Origin: SW4 sp042466115
GTDB lineage: Bacteria; Pseudomonadota; Alphaproteobacteria; Rhodobacterales; Rhodobacteraceae
DNA: 64,000 bases
Assembly: GCF_042466115.1 (NCBI RefSeq)
Contig: NZ_JAXHBQ010000001.1
Location: forward strand, 2,914,001 to 2,978,000
Reading direction: 5' to 3'
The position numbers were made by a program, and so were the translations under genes. The notes below the pieces were generated by a model. It searched no databases, was not told the origin of the DNA, and was given only the letters and a program-made list of their open reading frames with translations. This document shows positions 17,878 through 25,300 of this stretch, piece by piece (within the stretch, counting starts at the first letter, position 1; the number at the start of each line of letters is the position of its first letter).

Positions 17878-17906
17878 TTTGCAATCGAGATGCTAGGCTT
17901 TGCAAA
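17878..17906. promoter_or_regulatory. Paired TTTGCAA boxes upstream of pccR (candidate PccR autoregulatory site)
   Basis: TTTGCAAT at 17878-17885 and a perfect TTTGCAAA at 17899-17906, 21 bases centre to centre, i.e. two helical turns. They lie 16-44 bases before the pccR start, within the short gap behind the exporter gene. Confidence 0.6.
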
Positions 17907-17907
17907 C

Positions 17908-19128
17908 TTAGTCGGCAAGCCCCAAGGCGCGTTCGCGCCAGACGACGAACAACACCGACAACAGCGAGGCAATGGCCGTACCGAACATCAGCCATTGCAA
18001 GGGCAGGGTGCCGGTTTCGATATCCAGCATCCCACCGGCAAACTGTGACAGCCCTGCGCCGCCGCCCACCATCAACGCGCCGCCAAGACCGCTGGCCGTG
18101 CCCGCCAGGTGCGGGCGCACCGACAGCAAACCGGCCGTGACGTTGGGCAGGGCGATGCCGTTCCCAAGGCCAAGGAAGGTGCAGAACCCGAAGAACAAGA
18201 GCGGGTGATTGAAGCCCAGCAAGGACACCAACAGTGACGCACCAAGGCCGAAAATGATGATATACGAGCCGGTCATCGCCATGCGATTCACGCCAAACTG
18301 AACCGAATACTTTCCTGAAATATAGTTGCCCAAAGCATAACCGACCGCAGGTGCGCCAAGCGCGATCCCGCTCCACAGCGGCGACAGGCCAAAGACTTCA
18401 CCAGCGACGAATGACGCACCACCAAGCAGGGCAAAAAACGAACCCGATGCGAAAGCGGCACACATTGAATAGCCCCAGAACCGCGGCGAGACGAGCAGTT
18501 CGGGATAGCCGCGCAACTGGTCTGCAAAACTGACACCCTGTCCGGCAATCGTTTCGCCCTGGTCAAACCAGACCAGAACAAACACGCCGGCGCCGCACAG
18601 CGACAAGAACACAAACGTGGCATGCCAGTTGAAAAGCTGGTCCAGCGCCCCGCCAATCATCGGCCCGAACATCGGCACAAGCGCCATCCCCATGGTCACG
18701 AACCCGATCATTGATGCGGCCTGATCCTGGGGGACCATATCGCGCACAACGGCGCGTGACAGCACAAGGCCGGTGGCCACAATGGCCTGCATCATTCGAA
18801 AGAACAGGAATGCCGCAATCGACGTCGAAAAGAGCGCACCCACCGAGGCGATCACGAAAATTGCTAATGCAATCAAGGTGATATTGCGCCGCCCGTACCG
18901 ATCAGAAATCGGCCCGATCAGAACTTGCAGCACGGCTGTTGTTGCCAGATAGCCCGACAGCGCGATCTGCATGATAGCATAATCGGTCTCGAAGTAGTCC
19001 GCCATCGCGTTCAACGAGGGCAGAAAGATCGACATGTTCAGGGCCGAGATGCCCGCAATCATGATCAGCGTAAAAATATGTGGCGGGGTTGTGCGATCAA
19101 GGAACCGCACCAAGGGCTTGTCTGTCAT
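17908..19128 (-). CDS. MFS drug-resistance transporter, Bcr/CflA family
   Basis: 406-residue inner-membrane exporter with about 12 helices. The MFS loop motif is in IGPISDRYGRRNITLIALAI and the motif-C-like helix in VLSRAVVRDMVPQDQAASMIGFVTMGMALVPMFGPMIGG, which is typical of Bcr/CflA drug/H+ antiporters. The substrate is unknown. It is divergent from pccB, sharing the 179-base region with TTTGCAA boxes, and lies upstream of pccR on the same strand (45 bases), so it may respond to the same regulator and possibly export an acid or metabolite. Confidence 0.88.
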   Translation of the reverse strand: MTDKPLVRFLDRTTPPHIFTLIMIAGISALNMSIFLPSLNAMADYFETDYAIMQIALSGYLATTAVLQVLIGPISDRYGRRNITLIALAIFVIASVGALFSTSIAAFLFFRMMQAIVATGLVLSRAVVRDMVPQDQAASMIGFVTMGMALVPMFGPMIGGALDQLFNWHATFVFLSLCGAGVFVLVWFDQGETIAGQGVSFADQLRGYPELLVSPRFWGYSMCAAFASGSFFALLGGASFVAGEVFGLSPLWSGIALGAPAVGYALGNYISGKYSVQFGVNRMAMTGSYIIIFGLGASLLVSLLGFNHPLLFFGFCTFLGLGNGIALPNVTAGLLSVRPHLAGTASGLGGALMVGGGAGLSQFAGGMLDIETGTLPLQWLMFGTAIASLLSVLFVVWRERALGLAD

Positions 19129-19188
19129 TGCCTATGACTACGCCCGCACCAGGGGGCTGTCCAACGCAATCTGCACCGGACTGTTTAG

Positions 19189-19242
19189 TTTGCAATTTTG
19201 CATTTTTGCAGGATGGCAGAGCGACTAATTTGCAAATTTGCC
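19189..19242. promoter_or_regulatory. Array of TTTGCAA half-sites between the exporter and pccB (candidate PccR operator)
   Basis: TTTGCAAT (19189), TTTGCAT (19197), TTTTGCAG (19204), then a perfect palindrome TTTGCAAA (19229-19236) followed directly by TTTGCC. They sit 66-119 bases before pccB. TTTGCAAA repeats are the reported recognition element of PccR and related RamB-type regulators. Confidence 0.65.
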
Positions 19243-19307
19243 CATTCCTGCTTTCCCGCGCCCGCGATGCAGCATAACCTGCCGAAAATCGACGAGGGCA
19301 AAATCAC

Positions 19308-20840
19308 ATGACCGATATCCTGCAAGAACTCGAATCCCGCCGCGCGACCGCGCACAAAGGCGGGGGCGACAAACGCATCGCCGCGCAGCATGCCAAGGGC
19401 AAGCTGACCGCACGCGAACGGATAGAACTGCTGCTCGACGAGGGCAGTTTCGAGGAATTCGACACATTCGTTGCCCACCGCAGCACTGACTTTGGCATGG
19501 AAAAACAACGCCCTGCCGGTGATGGCGTGGTGACGGGTTGGGGCACGGTCAATGGCCGTCAGGTCTATGTGTTTTCGCAGGATTTCACGGTTCTGGGCGG
19601 GTCGGTCAGCGCCACCCACGCCGCCAAGATCTGCAAGATCATGGATATGGCGATGCAAAACGGCGCACCTGTGATCGGCCTCAATGATTCCGGTGGCGCG
19701 CGCATTCAGGAAGGTGTCGATGCGCTGGCAGGCTACGCCGAAATTTTCCAACGCAACATCATGGCCAGCGGCGTCATTCCGCAAATCAGCGTTGTCATGG
19801 GTCCGTGCGCGGGCGGCGCGGTGTATTCGCCCGCAATGACCGACTTTATCTTTATGGTAAAGGATAGCAGCTATATGTTTGTGACCGGCCCTGACGTGGT
19901 GAAAACCGTCACCAACGAAGTCGTCACAGCCGAAGAACTGGGCGGGGCCAGCACCCACACCCGCAAGTCCAGCGTCGCCGATGGCGCGTTTGAAAACGAC
20001 GTCGAGGCCTTGGCCGAGGTGCGCCGCCTGATTGATTTCCTGCCGCTGAACAACATCGCAAAACCACCCGTGCGCCCCTTCTTTGACGATGTGGACCGGC
20101 TGGATCACAGCCTTGATACCCTGATCCCCGATAACGCCAACGCCCCCTACGACATGAAGGAATTGATCCTGAAACTGGCGGACGAGGGCGAGTTTTACGA
20201 GATTCAGGAAGAATTCGCCAAGAACATCATCACAGGCTTTATCCGGCTTGAAGGGCGCAGCGTGGGTGTGGTGGCAAACCAGCCCATGGTGCTGGCGGGC
20301 TGTCTGGATATCGACAGTTCGCGCAAGGCGGCGCGCTTTGTGCGCTTCTGCGATGCCTTTGAAATCCCGATCCTGACGCTGGTTGATGTGCCCGGTTTTC
20401 TGCCCGGCACGGGGCAGGAACTGGGCGGCGTGATCAAACACGGCGCGAAACTGCTGTTCGCTTACGGCGAGGCGACCGTGCCCAAGGTCACAGTGATTAC
20501 CCGCAAGGCCTATGGGGGCGCATACGATGTGATGGCCTCCAAGCACCTGCGCGGTGATTTCAACTATGCCTGGCCCACGGCCGAAATTGCGGTGATGGGG
20601 GCCAAGGGGGCGACCGAAATCATCCACCGCGCTGATCTGGGTGACGCCGACAAGATCGCGGGCCATACCAAGGATTATGAAAGCCGGTTCGCCAATCCCT
20701 TTGTCGCCGCCGAACGCGGCTTCATCGACGAGGTGATCATGCCCCATTCCACCCGCAAACGTGTCTGCCGCGCCTTTGCATCCCTGCGCGGCAAACGGCT
20801 GACAAACCCCTGGAAAAAGCACGATAATATTCCGCTATGA
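19308..20840 (+). CDS. pccB: Propionyl-CoA carboxylase beta (carboxyltransferase) subunit
   Basis: Transfers CO2 from carboxybiotin to propionyl-CoA, giving methylmalonyl-CoA. 510 residues. Amino- and carboxy-terminal crotonase-like halves show GGARIQEGVDALAGYAEIFQRN and the CoA/biotin oxyanion segments GPCAGGAVYSPAMTDF and FLPGTGQELGGVIKHGAKLL, KAYGGAYDVMASKHLRGD. Together with PccA it works in the cytoplasm. PccB is needed for propionate use and for the ethylmalonyl-CoA route of acetate assimilation in related bacteria. Four small genes separate it from pccA. Confidence 0.97.
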   Translation: MTDILQELESRRATAHKGGGDKRIAAQHAKGKLTARERIELLLDEGSFEEFDTFVAHRSTDFGMEKQRPAGDGVVTGWGTVNGRQVYVFSQDFTVLGGSVSATHAAKICKIMDMAMQNGAPVIGLNDSGGARIQEGVDALAGYAEIFQRNIMASGVIPQISVVMGPCAGGAVYSPAMTDFIFMVKDSSYMFVTGPDVVKTVTNEVVTAEELGGASTHTRKSSVADGAFENDVEALAEVRRLIDFLPLNNIAKPPVRPFFDDVDRLDHSLDTLIPDNANAPYDMKELILKLADEGEFYEIQEEFAKNIITGFIRLEGRSVGVVANQPMVLAGCLDIDSSRKAARFVRFCDAFEIPILTLVDVPGFLPGTGQELGGVIKHGAKLLFAYGEATVPKVTVITRKAYGGAYDVMASKHLRGDFNYAWPTAEIAVMGAKGATEIIHRADLGDADKIAGHTKDYESRFANPFVAAERGFIDEVIMPHSTRKRVCRAFASLRGKRLTNPWKKHDNIPL

Positions 20841-21214
20841 TTCCGGGTATTCGCCATATTGTGACAGCGCTGATCGCCATGGCCGCGCCAGCGCTTGCCG
20901 AAACAGGGATGCCCTCGGGCTATACCCACGCCCTGTTCGAGGCCATTCACGAGGAGGAGACGGGTCTGTGGCGGTTCCGCTATTTGTCAGCGGGTTTGAC
21001 GCTTGAGGACTACGCCAGCGTTGCGGATGATTTCCTGCACCTGTGCGAGGCCGACATCCTGCCCGCCCTTGCCCAAGCCGGCGAAACAGCCAATCAGATC
21101 GTCATCTCGATCGCGGATCGCGAGGTGCCATTTGGCACTACCGACCCGCAAGCCGTGCAGTTTTTCGAAGCGTTTCGCGTCGAAAACGATAGCTGCATAT
21201 GGGAGGAATTTTGA
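20837..21214 (+). CDS. Small exported protein after pccB (probably DUF6497 family)
   Basis: 125 residues with a signal peptide (HIVTALIAMAAPALA) and a mature acidic domain: WRFRYLSAGLTLEDYASVADDFLHLCEADILP and IVISIADREVPFGTTDPQAVQFFEAFRVEN. It contains two cysteines (CEAD and SCIW) that could form a disulfide. Its ATG overlaps the pccB stop (ATGA), so it is translated with the carboxylase even though it is predicted to leave the cytoplasm. I recall similar genes at this position in Rhodobacteraceae, annotated only as a domain of unknown function. Confidence 0.75.
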   Translation: MIPGIRHIVTALIAMAAPALAETGMPSGYTHALFEAIHEEETGLWRFRYLSAGLTLEDYASVADDFLHLCEADILPALAQAGETANQIVISIADREVPFGTTDPQAVQFFEAFRVENDSCIWEEF

Positions 21215-21307
21215 TGCATACACAATATCTTGCGGCGCGTTCCTCATCCAAGCCATGTTTTGATGCAGCCATGTCACATGCGCGCGGCTCGCAAACGCCC
21301 GCGTATC

Positions 21308-21340
21308 TTTTCCACAGGTTTTCCAGTAGTTTTCCACAGG
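21308..21340 (+). repeat. Three 11-bp phased repeats, two matching DnaA boxes
   Basis: TTTTCCACAGG, TTTTCCAGTAG and TTTTCCACAGG in tandem at 21308, 21319 and 21330, exactly one helical turn apart. The first and third contain TTTTCCACA, which fits the relaxed DnaA-box consensus TTWTNCACA. A related inverted element (TGTGGACAG) follows near 21406. It lies between two small genes in the pcc cluster. Confidence 0.6.
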
Positions 21341-21380
21341 GTTACACCCAAGTGACCTTACCTTGGAAAGAGGCGCGCAA

Positions 21381-21396
21381 CCGGCCAGCAGGCCGG
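21381..21396. other. Perfect short hairpin before the 49-residue lipoprotein gene
   Basis: CCGGCC-AGCA-GGCCGG: six G/C pairs around a four-base loop. No clear T-run follows, so it may act as a transcript-processing or stabilising stem rather than a terminator. Confidence 0.4.
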
Positions 21397-21428
21397 ACGC
21401 ATTTTGTGGACAGAGACAGGAGACTCCT

Positions 21429-21578
21429 ATGTCGAAGAGCATCAAGACACTTACAATGCTTGGCCTGCTTGCCCTTGTGGCAGCATGTGGCGGGCGCAAC
21501 AGTGACGTCGAAGAATTCGTGGTCGTTGACCCGGTTCCGGTCACGGTTGAGCCAGTTTACACCGGCAAATACAACTAA
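21429..21578 (+). CDS. 49-residue lipoprotein
   Basis: Very short protein beginning MSKSIKTLTMLGLLALVAACGGRNSD. Residues up to AAC form a lipoprotein signal with lipobox VAAC, so the mature part is only about 30 residues, acidic and valine/proline rich (EEFVVVDPVPVTVEPVYTG). ACAGGAG lies just upstream of ATG 21429 and supports translation; the longer open frame from 21363 lacks such support. It belongs to the set of small exported proteins between pccB and pccA. Function unknown. Confidence 0.7.
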   Translation: MSKSIKTLTMLGLLALVAACGGRNSDVEEFVVVDPVPVTVEPVYTGKYN

Positions 21579-21644
21579 TACCCGTGCGGGGCTGGCGAAC
21601 ACGCCAGCCTCCACTTCCCGCAGCCCGCAACCGGAGGGGCTGTA

Positions 21645-22004
21645 ATGGAAAAGCACCGCGGATTCCCAAGCCGCCTTCCGGGCACCGATTATCAATTCAC
21701 GATCAGGCGCGACTCCAAGTCGGGGCCGACGAAACTGATTGCGCGCGAACGTTTCGCCGACCGCCGCCCGCCTGACCGGCGCGCCGATGACGGGTTCATG
21801 GCCGCGCTTTGGGCGCATTTCGGTAACGAGCCCTTTGTGCGCGGCAATCTGGATGCAGGCCGCCTGAGCTGGTTGTTCGGCCGCGAGGTGGTTGCGGCCG
21901 AGGACCCCTTTGATCCGCAAAGCTATGACGCCCTGCTGAAAATTGATGAAAAACGTGCGCGGATCAGTTTTCCCGAAGCATTTGCGGGGGATCGCTTCGA
22001 ATGA
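21645..22004 (+). CDS. Conserved hypothetical protein of the pccB-pccA spacer
   Basis: 119 residues, soluble, no signal peptide. The amino half is basic (FPSRLPGTDYQFTIRRDSKSGPTKLIARERFADRRP), the rest acidic with WAHFGNEPFVRGNLDAGRLSWLFGREVVAAED and FDPQSYDALLKIDEKRARISFPEAF. I do not recognise a domain with known function. ACCGGAGGGGC stands upstream of the ATG. A strong terminator-like hairpin (22175-22216) follows after about 170 bases, so this gene likely ends the pccB transcript. Confidence 0.7.
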   Translation: MEKHRGFPSRLPGTDYQFTIRRDSKSGPTKLIARERFADRRPPDRRADDGFMAALWAHFGNEPFVRGNLDAGRLSWLFGREVVAAEDPFDPQSYDALLKIDEKRARISFPEAFAGDRFE

Positions 22005-22174
22005 TCGGCGGGAAACAGCCCATGGAAATGCAATTTGCGCGGGAAAATGCTCATTCCCGTGCCCGGCGTCGCGGGGTTGTTGCGTGGTCCATTTCGGCGT
22101 GCAAACGTGATTGTGTCGTTGGGGTTTCCAGCAAGATTTCAACGGCACATTGTCAATACCGTTACCCTTCCCCT

Positions 22175-22216
22175 AGCCGGTTTGGTCCTCCCCGGACCAA
22201 GCCGGCTTCCCTTTTT
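22175..22216 (+). terminator. Rho-independent terminator after the pccB-led operon
   Basis: Stem of 14 pairs (one G-U) formed by 22175-22188 and 22194-22207, loop TCCCC, followed by a TTTTT run at 22212-22216. The remaining sequence of the 22005-22323 gap shows no gene or other feature that I can support. Confidence 0.8.
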
Positions 22217-22323
22217 CGCGCGTGGTCCCGCCGCTTTGGCCAGCACACAAAGAATTTTGTTGTATTTGATGTCCAAACCGCCGATTCTGCGCCCAATAGC
22301 AACACCAATAAGGGCAGTAACCT

Positions 22324-22524
22324 ATGCTTAAACTCCGTCTTTTCCTCGCCGCGACTGCGGTTGTTTCACTCTCCGCATGTCTTGATAACGATGTCGAACG
22401 TGGCCTTGCAGGCGCCGCAGCTGGCGCTGTTATCGCCGATGCAACGGGCGGCAACACGACCACAGGTGCGCTTATCGGTGCCGGTGCAGGCGTGTTCTGC
22501 GACGACGCAGGCGTCTGCCGCTAA
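22324..22524 (+). CDS. Small glycine-rich lipoprotein
   Basis: 66 residues beginning with a lipoprotein signal (MLKLRLFLAATAVVSLSAC, lipobox LSAC). The mature part is glycine/alanine rich, GLAGAAAGAVIADATGGNTTTGALIGAGAG, resembling glycine-zipper segments of small outer-membrane lipoproteins, and ends with a CDDAGVC pair of cysteines. It lies after a terminator and before another hairpin, so it is probably a monocistronic transcript within the pcc cluster. Role unknown. Confidence 0.78.
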   Translation: MLKLRLFLAATAVVSLSACLDNDVERGLAGAAAGAVIADATGGNTTTGALIGAGAGVFCDDAGVCR

Positions 22525-22559
22525 CCCATCCCGCCCTTCGGGGCGACTGACCAAGATTG

Positions 22560-22597
22560 ACCGCCGTTGGTGCCGCCGTGCGCCAGCGGCGGTTTTG
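22560..22597 (+). terminator. Probable terminator between the small lipoprotein gene and pccA
   Basis: ACCGCCG ... CGGCGGT arms (22560-22566 and 22587-22593) with an inner interrupted stem TGG/CCA, followed by TTT. The T-run is short, so read-through into pccA is possible. A small CGCCC-TTCG-GGGCG hairpin precedes it (about 22531-22544). Confidence 0.5.
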
Positions 22598-22617
22598 CAT
22601 TCAAAGGACCGTTTCCC

Positions 22618-24615
22618 ATGTTCAAGAAAATCCTGATCGCCAATCGCGGCGAAATCGCCTGCCGCGTCATCAAGACCGCCAAGCTGATGGGCATCAAGAC
22701 GGTCGCGATCTATTCGGACGCGGATCGCAACGCGTTGCACGTCAAAATGGCGGACGAGGCAGTGCACATCGGCCCAAGCCCCGCCAACCAGTCTTATATC
22801 GTCATCGACAAGGTGATGGATGCGATCAAGCAAACCGGTGCTGAAGCCGTGCACCCCGGCTACGGATTCTTGAGCGAAAACAGCAAGTTCGCCGAAGCGT
22901 TATCTGCCGCTGGCGTGGCCTTTATCGGCCCGCCCGTGAACGCGATCGATGCGATGGGTGACAAGATCACCAGCAAAAAGCTGGCGCAAGAGGCGGGCGT
23001 CAGCACCGTTCCGGGCTACATGGGCCTGATCGCGGACGCGGACGAGGCGGTGAAGATTTCTAACGAGGTCGGCTATCCGGTGATGATCAAGGCATCAGCG
23101 GGCGGTGGCGGCAAGGGCATGCGCATCGCCTGGAATGACGCCGAAGCCCGCGAGGGGTTTCAATCGTCCAAGAACGAGGCCGCCAGCAGCTTTGGCGATG
23201 ATCGCATTTTCATCGAAAAGTTTGTCACACAGCCCCGCCACATCGAAATTCAGGTGCTGGCCGACAACCACGGCAACACGATTTACCTCAACGAGCGCGA
23301 ATGCAGCATACAGCGCCGCAACCAAAAGGTCATCGAAGAAGCGCCCAGCCCGTTTCTGGACGAAAAGACCCGCAAGGCGATGGGTGAACAATCCTGCGCA
23401 CTGGCCGCCGCTGTGGGCTATTCTTCTGCAGGCACCGTCGAATTTATCGTCGATGGCGACCGTAACTTCTACTTCCTTGAAATGAACACCCGTTTGCAGG
23501 TGGAACACCCTGTTACAGAACTGATCACCGGTATTGATCTGGTCGAACAGATGATCCGCGTCGCGTATGGCGAAAAACTGGCGATCAAACAAAAGGACGT
23601 GCAGCGCAACGGCTGGGCCATGGAAAGCCGCCTTTACGCCGAAGACCCGTATCGCGGGTTCTTGCCGTCGATTGGCCGTCTGACCCGCTATCGCCCCCCC
23701 GCCGAGGAAGCCGAGGACACCCGCGCCGTGCGCAATGACACAGGCGTGTTCGAGGGCGGCGAGATCAGCATGTTCTATGACCCGATGATCGCCAAACTGT
23801 GTACATGGGGGCCCGACCGCGCCACCGCGATCGAAGAAATGCGCATCGCGCTCGACGGGTTCGAAGTGGAAGGGATCGGGCATAACCTGCCGTTTTTGGC
23901 GGCTGTCTATGACCACCCGAAATTCATCGCCGGTGAAATGACAACAGCCTTTATCGAGGAAGAATATCCCGATGGATTTGAAGGTGTTACCCTGCCCAAG
24001 GCCGAGGCGAACCGCGTTGCCGCCGCCGCTGTTGCCATGTATCGGGTCTGTGAAATCCGCCGTGCCCAGATCAGCGGGCGCATGGACAATCACGAACGGG
24101 TTGTCGGGCAGGATTGGGTCGTGACCCTTGGCAATGGCACTGCGAAGGCGCTTGTGAACGCGGATCGGGGTGGCGCGACCGTCACGCTGGACGGCACCGC
24201 CTATCGCATCGAAGGAGACTGGACGCCGGGCCAGACCCTTGCGCGCCTGACCGTTGATGGTGCGCCGCTGGTTCTCAAGGTTGATCTGATTTCGGCGGGG
24301 TTCCGCATCCGGTTTCGCGGGGCCGATCTGAAGGTGCGTGTGCGCACGCCGCGACAGGCCGAACTGGCTGCTTTGATGCCTGAAAAGATCGCGCCTGACA
24401 CGTCGAAACTGCTGCTTTGTCCGATGCCCGGATTGATCGTCAAGGTCGATGTTGCGGTGGGCGACGAGGTGCAGGAAGGCCAGACCCTTTGTTCGGTCGA
24501 GGCGATGAAGATGGAAAACATCCTGCGCGCCGAGCGCAAGGGAATTGTCATGAAAATCAATGCAGTTGCCGGTGACAGCCTTGCCGTTGACGAAGTGATC
24601 ATGGAGTTTGAATAA
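22618..24615 (+). CDS. pccA: Propionyl-CoA carboxylase alpha subunit (biotin carboxylase plus biotin carrier)
   Basis: 665 residues. Biotin carboxylase domain (about 1-450): KILIANRGEIACRVIKTAK, ATP-grasp loop KASAGGGGKGMRIAW, and NERECSIQRRNQKVIEEAPS, FLEMNTRLQVEHPVTE. A linker (BT) domain follows. The carboxy-terminal biotinyl domain has the EAMKMEN motif; Lys-631 is the biotin site. It carboxylates biotin with bicarbonate and ATP for PccB. ATG 22618 gives the family amino terminus MFKKILIANRGE and has AAAGGAC upstream; the in-frame extension from 22567 runs through the terminator stem. Confidence 0.97.
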   Translation: MFKKILIANRGEIACRVIKTAKLMGIKTVAIYSDADRNALHVKMADEAVHIGPSPANQSYIVIDKVMDAIKQTGAEAVHPGYGFLSENSKFAEALSAAGVAFIGPPVNAIDAMGDKITSKKLAQEAGVSTVPGYMGLIADADEAVKISNEVGYPVMIKASAGGGGKGMRIAWNDAEAREGFQSSKNEAASSFGDDRIFIEKFVTQPRHIEIQVLADNHGNTIYLNERECSIQRRNQKVIEEAPSPFLDEKTRKAMGEQSCALAAAVGYSSAGTVEFIVDGDRNFYFLEMNTRLQVEHPVTELITGIDLVEQMIRVAYGEKLAIKQKDVQRNGWAMESRLYAEDPYRGFLPSIGRLTRYRPPAEEAEDTRAVRNDTGVFEGGEISMFYDPMIAKLCTWGPDRATAIEEMRIALDGFEVEGIGHNLPFLAAVYDHPKFIAGEMTTAFIEEEYPDGFEGVTLPKAEANRVAAAAVAMYRVCEIRRAQISGRMDNHERVVGQDWVVTLGNGTAKALVNADRGGATVTLDGTAYRIEGDWTPGQTLARLTVDGAPLVLKVDLISAGFRIRFRGADLKVRVRTPRQAELAALMPEKIAPDTSKLLLCPMPGLIVKVDVAVGDEVQEGQTLCSVEAMKMENILRAERKGIVMKINAVAGDSLAVDEVIMEFE

Positions 24616-24640
24616 TCCCTGATCCGGCATGCATATCAGG

Positions 24641-25123
24641 TTATGGCGCGGCGCGGCGGTCCTCGACCTCTTGGGCGCGCAGGGGCATTTTGTCGATGGA
24701 ACGTGATATTTCGCGCACGCTCCACGGGGCGGGTTTGCGCAGCTCGATCTGCCCGTCCTTGCCCATCAGCACCAACATGAACCCGCGCGGGCGCAGGCGC
24801 GTGCGGGCCTCGCTTGCGTCGCGCGGCGCAGTGTCGGTGATGATCACCACATCCCGTTCGGCCAGATCTTCGGGGCGGGCCTGCAGCAGTTCCATCTGGC
24901 GGCGGAAATTGGGATCATTCTCGCTGTCGGCAAAGACGATGACCGGGCGGGCAATCCAGACAAATTCGTTCAAATTGATTTCAGATGCCGCAAAGACAGT
25001 TGTTTGGTCCTCTTGCCAAAGTGCAACCGCATCAGGAGGCGCATCCTGCGTCTCGGATGCGGTTTGCGCCGCTACCTGGAACGCAATAAACGCCAGAAAA
25101 ACAAAGCTGATAACCTGTTTCAT
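24641..25123 (-). CDS. Exported DUF4174-type protein
   Basis: 160 residues with a signal peptide (MKQVISFVFLAFIAFQVAA). The mature region fits DUF4174: IARPVIVFADSENDPNFRRQMELLQARPEDLAERDVVIITDTAP, RLRPRGFMLVLMGKDGQIELRKPAPWSVREISRSIDKMPLR. The family looks like a thioredoxin-like fold without a CxxC pair, and none is seen here. The ATG at 25123 is selected because it begins the signal peptide. It converges on pccA with a 25-base gap. No function can be assigned. Confidence 0.8.
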   Translation of the reverse strand: MKQVISFVFLAFIAFQVAAQTASETQDAPPDAVALWQEDQTTVFAASEINLNEFVWIARPVIVFADSENDPNFRRQMELLQARPEDLAERDVVIITDTAPRDASEARTRLRPRGFMLVLMGKDGQIELRKPAPWSVREISRSIDKMPLRAQEVEDRRAAP

Positions 25124-25300
25124 AGATACCCCTCTGCATCCCAACATAGGGCGGGTGGGCACAAAAGCTAAGTCCTATCGCCCCAAGGGTCACAACAATT
25201 TTAAGGTTAAGCCTATCGTCAGAAAGTTTGTCCAATGATCGGCGCAGTTATTCTTGTCGCGCGATGGTGCGCGGCGCTGCGCTGTGGGGTCAAACGGGCG

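Noticed and set aside
19185..20822. 545-residue minus-strand frame over pccB
   Set aside because: Antisense shadow of an unmistakable carboxyltransferase; runs through the regulatory region as well.
21308..21340. Replication origin
   Set aside because: Two to three DnaA-like boxes inside a metabolic operon without an A/T-rich unwinding region or origin-linked genes are not enough to call an origin.
22001..22636. 211-residue frame between the spacer gene and pccA
   Set aside because: It crosses a strong terminator, a lipoprotein gene in another frame and the pccA leader.
23095..24630. 511-residue minus-strand frame over pccA
   Set aside because: Antisense to biotin carboxylase and biotinyl motifs; no homology seen.
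24616..24640. Terminator CCTGAT...ATCAGG after pccA
   Set aside because: Arms are short, the loop is long and there is no T-run.
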